NCBI RefSeq assembly: GCF_022682495.2
Contig: NC_071390.1
Location: 168,293,220-168,357,219 of the forward strand
Reading direction: 5' to 3'
DNA from: Desmodus rotundus
Lineage: Eukaryota > Chordata > Mammalia > Chiroptera > Phyllostomidae
Length of the DNA stretch: 64,000 nucleotides
The notes under the pieces are model-generated. The model searched no databases and was not told the origin of the DNA. It was given only the letters and a program-made list of their open reading frames with translations. Below, piece after piece: positions 59,107 to 64,000 of the stretch. How positions within the stretch are numbered: the stretch's first letter is position 1; every line of letters starts with the position of its first letter. The translations under genes and the position numbers were made by a program.

Positions 59107-60339
59107 AGACAGATGTGAGATACTTTATACCTCCTTACCCTCATTATTTTAGTTGATCTTCTTAGCTAGGCTGGTGTTTATATTTTTACCCTAACTTCTA
59201 ACTTAGTGGACCCTGATGCTCTTCAGGTGAAGGGCATGAATATCATTTCATCCAACAGAATTTGAGAGAATTTTGATAATGCGGTGTAGAACATCCTGGT
59301 GTTAATCATTTTGTGACTAGTACTGCAGAATAAAATGCCTGGCATAGTAAATAATAGCATTAGAACTGTCATTGAAAGAAAAGGTCAATATTATACCTGC
59401 TTGCTGATAGGCAAGATTAATATATTCTTGCTATTAATAATAGTAATTAGACTCTATTGCTTTAGCTGATCCTTAGGTCCCATTTATAGGAACAGTTTAA
59501 TGTTCTTCCTGAGCATGACTTGGCATATTTTAGTACATCGTTGCAAGCATTGAAAATCGGTGCCAGGATCTTCTTATCATTTTATTAGCTTTTTGGCACT
59601 TTGATTTTGTATTTGTATTGGGCTGCCTTTTCTACTGCTGAAAGTTATCAGGGATTTTTATATGAAAAGCAAAAGACCATTCTTAACAGCATTTTCTGTT
59701 GGGGGTGTAACTATAGATCTTTGTATATTTTGCACCATTTAGCACAGCCACTGTTGCAAATTAAGAGGCCAGACATCCTTGTCAGGACAATTAACACTTG
59801 CAGTAGAATACTCTTCTTAGCCTTGGGGGGAAAAGAAGCTTAAATTGGGGTTGTCATACTGAGAAACCTTTTTGGTATTGGGAGCAGGGATGGGGAGGGA
59901 GGAATGGAGCACTGGGTGTTTGGTAAGCAGATGATCAACCTCTCTTCTGTTATAATTTCTTTTCTGTTATAATCAGTATCACCTCTGTGTACCATTCAAA
60001 AGGTTTGCAGAGATGAAAAAAAAAAAAAGGAGCCAGACAGACAGCCCTTGTTTAAAGGCTAAACAGGGAGGGTACTTCTAGGAGTTCTCTCATGAAAATG
60101 AATCCTTCTCTGCCTTGAATTTTCACTAATATTTCCAGTTTTGGATTAAGGCATGAAAGGTCTCTATTAAAAGGAACCATTGTTGCTTAGCAGGGGTAAA
60201 GCATTCACTCTTTATCATTAATGTCTTACTGTGAATAATTAAAATGAGGTTTCTTTCGTTAGCTAAGCCTTAAGAAATAGTAGTGATAATGTTTAAAAAT
60301 TGAAAATATATGGCATGGTAGAGTCTCCAATGCCAACTG
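59107..60339. other. Unassigned DNA
   Basis: An A-run lies at about 60016-60028. The duplicated phrase TTCTGTTATAATTTCTTTTCTGTTATAAT at 59944-59972 is a short local repeat. No gene is visible. Confidence 0.4.
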
Positions 60340-60490
60340 AGTTATTCACTCATGTGTTTCTTTTAATGATCTTGTGAGATAAGATAGGCAGAGGGGAGGG
60401 TTATTTCCATTGAACTGATGGAGGATCTGAGGCTCTGAGTGGTGAATCAATGGTCTGTTCAAGGACAAACTACAGGGCTGGATTACACAA
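60340..60490 (-). repeat. MIR-like SINE fragment
   Basis: 'gatcttgtgagataagatag', 'gaactgatggaggatctgag' and 'gctctgagtggtgaatcaat' resemble reversed MIR. Diverged. Confidence 0.45.
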
Positions 60491-60654
60491 TAGACTGAGT
60501 AAGAAGTCAGGAGAGGGAAGGAAGAAATGGAGACAGCATGTAGGTGGGTGTGTTCTTGTTGGACCAGGAGGGAGCCTATGGAATAACCAAGATAGATGTG
60601 AGGGTTTAGAAAGTCTTGTAAGGGTTCATTCATGTTAGAGAGAGAGGCTATTAA

Positions 60655-60865
60655 CAGTTGTGTTATTTACTTTTTCTTGAGGGTCTATTACCCGCTAGGT
60701 ACCTGACTAGACTCTCGTCCTCTTTATAATCCTGCAAGGTGGATTATATTCCAAAATTGTAGATGAGAAAACAAAGTTTGAGAAAAATTAAGAATCTTGC
60801 TCAAGGTTTTTTAGCAGCTAGTGGCAAACTATTTTCCTATTTCTGAGCCCCGTATTTTTTCACAG
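60655..60865 (-). repeat. MIR SINE, reverse orientation
   Basis: 'ctttataatcctgcaaggtg', 'gtagatgagaaaacaaagtt' and 'cttgctcaaggttttttagc' are reversed MIR. Confidence 0.65.
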
Positions 60866-61574
60866 TCATATGCTACTGTGCAAGAGAGCAAACAAAGAAA
60901 AGGTCAGGGCAGGGCCTTGGAAACAAATTTTCCTTCCTTCACATCTGTCTCAGGCTTGGCTTCTCTGCCCTTCACCTTTCCATTAACTCTGTAATCCTGC
61001 AAAGAACAGAAATTGGATTGCACCTTGACCAAAGAGAGGGTTTCAAACTTTCTACCTGGATACTCTTTTTCAGTTTTCAAAGTTCTCATTCTCCCTTCAG
61101 ATCCATTATGTGGAACATTTCAAATGTTTATTCCAGAAATATTTCTATTACTGTTAATGTAAAACAATTATTTTTTTTAACAAGGCAGTTCCCCCCTATT
61201 GAGCAATCTAGTTGCAATGCATTTCCTATGTCAAAAATTACCCCCAATTACCTTTAGGTGCCAGATTTTTTTCTCACTGGATATTTTTTTTCCCAAACAG
61301 GAAGTCACGAAGGGCAAAGAATGAGCAATATAATGGAAGGCAGGCAGCTTAACTTCCCCTTAGCAGTCCTGACCACAGTTGCTATAAACCGGAATTACTC
61401 TCTTCTTGACTGAAAGGTGGCCACCTCTTGGATGAAATGTGGCAGCTGCTTAACCGTGTACATTAATAAAACATGATCATCTAATAAGCAGCAAGCAATG
61501 ATGAGCTGATATACTTCATTGACAAGGCAGACCATGGCTCAGTGGGCTGGCTCAGAGGCATTTTTTAGTGTTCA
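60866..61574. other. Unassigned, repeat-poor DNA
   Basis: The part at 61300-61560 lacks repeat landmarks and has balanced composition. It is a weak candidate for conserved noncoding DNA. Confidence 0.35.
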
Positions 61575-61730
61575 TCTCCCTGTTGAGCGGCCTTGAGCAG
61601 GCTGCTTAATTTCTCCATTACTCGGTCTCCTCATCTGTAAAATGGGGATAATAACATTTACCTGGAGCACAGAGACATTGTCCAAATTAACTCAGAAAAA
61701 GTCCTCGGAGATGCCTGGATAAATGGTGCC
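61575..61730 (+). repeat. MIR SINE, plus orientation
   Basis: 'ccttgagcaggctgcttaat', 'gtctcctcatctgtaaaatg' and 'gggataataacatttacctg' are the MIR core in plus orientation. Confidence 0.75.
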
Positions 61731-62509
61731 ATGTGATTGCAAGTGATTAGTATCCTTATTATTCTGATACTCACACATAAGGCCCGTCGATCAAATCTGG
61801 TTCTAGCTGAACTGGGCAGAGGGATGGATTCTGCCACCACATTTGATGGCAGCTTGCCCTGCAGATAAAGTCTGTCACACACAATGTCTCCCCAGAGAAA
61901 GCTTAAGCTAGTAGCAGTATTGATGTAGGTGATCTGCCTGCCAGGATGCACAGAGGCAGTTTAACTAGAGCTAATTACAGCCAGCAATAGTGCCAAAGCC
62001 AAGAACTCACTTCTGATGATGATGGGCTGTTCAAAGAAACTATTTCTGAACTAGATGATCACGCTGAATTTTCTGCACCATCAGTGTGGGTGGCATCCTG
62101 AAGGATGTCAGTACCCCTCCAATTTTAGAGGAAGAAAACTTGCAATACTTTTCTAGAGGGGAGGAGAACGAGAGAGAATTTTAATCATTGCAAATTGCCG
62201 TTTGTGTCATTTATTTACTTTGGTCTTTTTTTGGGGGGGGGTTGTTGAACAAATATTAGGATGGAAATGAAGGTATGGAAAGAGTTGGCAAGCAAGATGG
62301 GCAAGATGGAGTCCCCATTCTCACTGGAGCTTTTGATCTAAGATGGAGCAAGGTGGATGTGTACAAAGAAAATATACACAGTAGAGGAAGTGGAGCTTTC
62401 AAAAGCTGCATGACAATGACGAGTGTAGGCTTTTGGTGTGGTGTGGTTGATGGTATTAATCATAACATCTTAAGCTACAAATGTGTGTGACATATTAATG
62501 GAAATGTCC
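61731..62509. other. Unassigned, repeat-poor DNA
   Basis: The part at 61760-62150 has no repeat landmarks and reads like unique, possibly conserved noncoding sequence. A G-run lies at 62233-62241. Confidence 0.35.
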
Positions 62510-63160
62510 TCATCACTACCTTAGTGCAAATTACTATCATTTCTCCACTGGCTTACTTTGATAACCTTCCGGATGGTGTCCCCTGTTTCAACCCTTGTCG
62601 ATCACTCTGAGCAAGTTCCTCTGTATAAGTCTTTCAAGACTTCCTTCCCCATTGCACTTAGAATCAAATTCACATTCCTGCCATTGCTTTCTGTTTTTTA
62701 TTGCCCATCTCTAAACTAATCTAATTCTAAAATCCAGCTGTTCTCTAAGCTTTATCCATGGTAGTTTCCTTTCAGTACCCTGAAAGCCAAGCCTTTTCCC
62801 ACCCCAGGGCCTTTGCATCTGTCCTTCCTTCCTGGTATGTTTTTCCCTAGGGGACTTTCTCTGGTTAGATCTCAATCTTTAAAGTGTCTCAATTTAAATG
62901 TCATATATTCAGTAGGCTTTATCTAGATTGTCATCTCACCCTACCTTGTGAATATCCTGGACATTCTTGCTCTCCTTTGTAGTATTTTTTTTATTACATG
63001 TAATTCTATGTTTATTCATTCATTTTCTTGTTAATTTGTTCAGTCTCTTACAGAAGGCTCCTCTCAGAGGAAAAGAATTTGCCCTCACCACTCACTTATC
63101 AGTACTCAACACAATACCTGGCACAAACAAATATTGTATTTTTGAGTGGTGTTGAATAAC
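62510..63160 (+). repeat. L2 LINE 3' region, long
   Basis: Colinear L2 text: 'cttagaatcaaattcacatt', 'ccaccccagggcctttgcat', 'ggttagatctcaatctttaa' and 'ctcaacacaatacctggcac', ending 'aaacaaatattgtatttttg'. One of the longest L2 matches in the window. Confidence 0.75.
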
Positions 63161-63164
63161 AACT

Positions 63165-63410
63165 ACCCTCTTTAAGCATCTGTTGTATGCCATGCACTAT
63201 ACCCTATATTTTCTTTACAAATCTGAGTTTTCCATGTAACAACCTTGAGAGGCTGGTGTCACTGAGCTGAAGTTTTCATACAATTAAATTGAAGTTTAAG
63301 AACACTGAGACTTGCTAAAGATCACAGCTTGAATTCAGAAAATTATTTCAATTATAATACTCCCTTCCTGGCTCCAAAGTCAGGTCTGACTCCATTGTTC
63401 CTTGATTTGG
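63165..63410 (-). repeat. MIR SINE, reverse orientation
   Basis: 'gttgtatgccatgcactata', 'gttttccatgtaacaacctt', 'gagacttgctaaagatcaca' and 'ccaaagtcaggtctgactcc' follow reversed MIR. Confidence 0.6.
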
Positions 63411-64000
63411 AGAACTGGATGAGCAAAGGTAAGGATCAATCATAAATCCACTCTCAAAGGCATTGGACATGGATTGGCTTGAAAGGCATTTTTAGGAAAT
63501 TGAATCTAAGAGAAAGGCCCAAACTGTAAGTAATTTGTGAAGTACTGAGATCCTGGTGATGGATTTATAGAGGAGAATTAGTAAAGACCTTAAAAGGGAT
63601 GAGCCAAAACAATCTTCCTCTGCCCTTCTTAGGAAATTTTCCCATTGAATTTTCAACTGCTTCTTGCCTGGGGGTGTCTTAGTCTTTGGCTTCTGATTAC
63701 TGCTTCCTGGTGGAAAGTTTCAAGAGTGTGAAAACTGTTCACTTTAGATTCACTTCAATGCATTTAAGAATCTACACATTTGAGGGTCTCAATAGACAAA
63801 CAAAGAGAAAATATGCATGCTGCAGTTGTGGCTTTTCTTTTCTCCAACTTTGACATTTAATGTGTGATATTTTGTGTGTGCGTTGAAGCATTGTCATAAT
63901 TAATACAAACAGGGTAGCTTTTAAAAGGGAGACATTCAAAAGGAAGTGTGATTCATTGCCAAAATTTTTAAAAAATAGGTATTCTTAGATGGGCAGGTTT
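63411..64000. other. Unassigned DNA to window end
   Basis: No repeat, gene or RNA was recognised. Confidence 0.4.

Noticed and set aside
58911..59108. Frame ending in repeated WMDG
   Set aside because: The repeat peptide is the translation of the GGAT microsatellite.

Overview
This window is almost certainly nuclear DNA from a bat, probably a yangochiropteran. The strongest evidence is three copies of the tRNA-derived Ves SINE: positions 6304-6490 (minus), 7085-7298 (plus, with a perfect 17-bp target-site duplication) and 53635-53824 (minus). L1 3' ends of the type common in bats support this (17584-17633, 23190-23435, 41796-41990). The remaining repeats are the usual old placental set: MIR, L2, an L3/CR1 fragment, L1M, MaLR-type LTRs and hAT-Charlie fragments.

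The sequence is AT-rich and gene-poor. No open reading frame exceeds about 140 codons, and no exon of a protein family I recognise is present. The clearest gene-derived feature is a 5'-truncated processed pseudogene of ribosomal protein RPS25 (31498-31733). It still encodes the C-terminal part of the protein, the stop, the AATAAA signal and a poly(A) tail.

Layout: 1-6300 holds an L2, two MIRs and unassigned DNA. From 6300 to 7300 there are two Ves SINEs. From 7750 to 9600 there is a degenerate endogenous retrovirus pro-pol fragment with a damaged reverse-transcriptase active-site motif. From 9.9 to 13.4 kb there are MIRs, a CpG-dense patch holding a candidate TTAA-flanked piggyBac-like MITE, and an unassigned coding-like stretch. 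From 15.0 to 16.5 kb an L1 ORF1-type fragment is split by an LTR. From 17.5 to 30.5 kb there are L1, L2, MIR and hAT fragments and an LTR. From 31.5 to 35 kb lie the RPS25 pseudogene, a short hAT MITE and an L1M end. From 35.7 to 40.3 kb is a repeat-poor stretch with good splice-site pairs. From 41.5 to 45.4 kb two old minus-strand L1s each carry a nested insertion. From 45.8 to 46.2 kb is a palindromic AT-rich tract. From 46 to 64 kb there are L2, MIR, MaLR and simple repeats plus unassigned DNA.

The observation most worth testing is a possible spliced transcript on the plus strand at 36334-40284. Four candidate exons have plausible splice sites. An ATG in the second joins in frame to the only open frame of the third and then to a stop in the fourth, giving about 79 codons, with an AATAAA signal downstream. 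This comes from reading alone and could be coincidence. I see no operon-like system, CRISPR array or other clearly new biological system. Repeat families were assigned by recognising sequence, not by a search, so subfamily names and boundaries are approximate.
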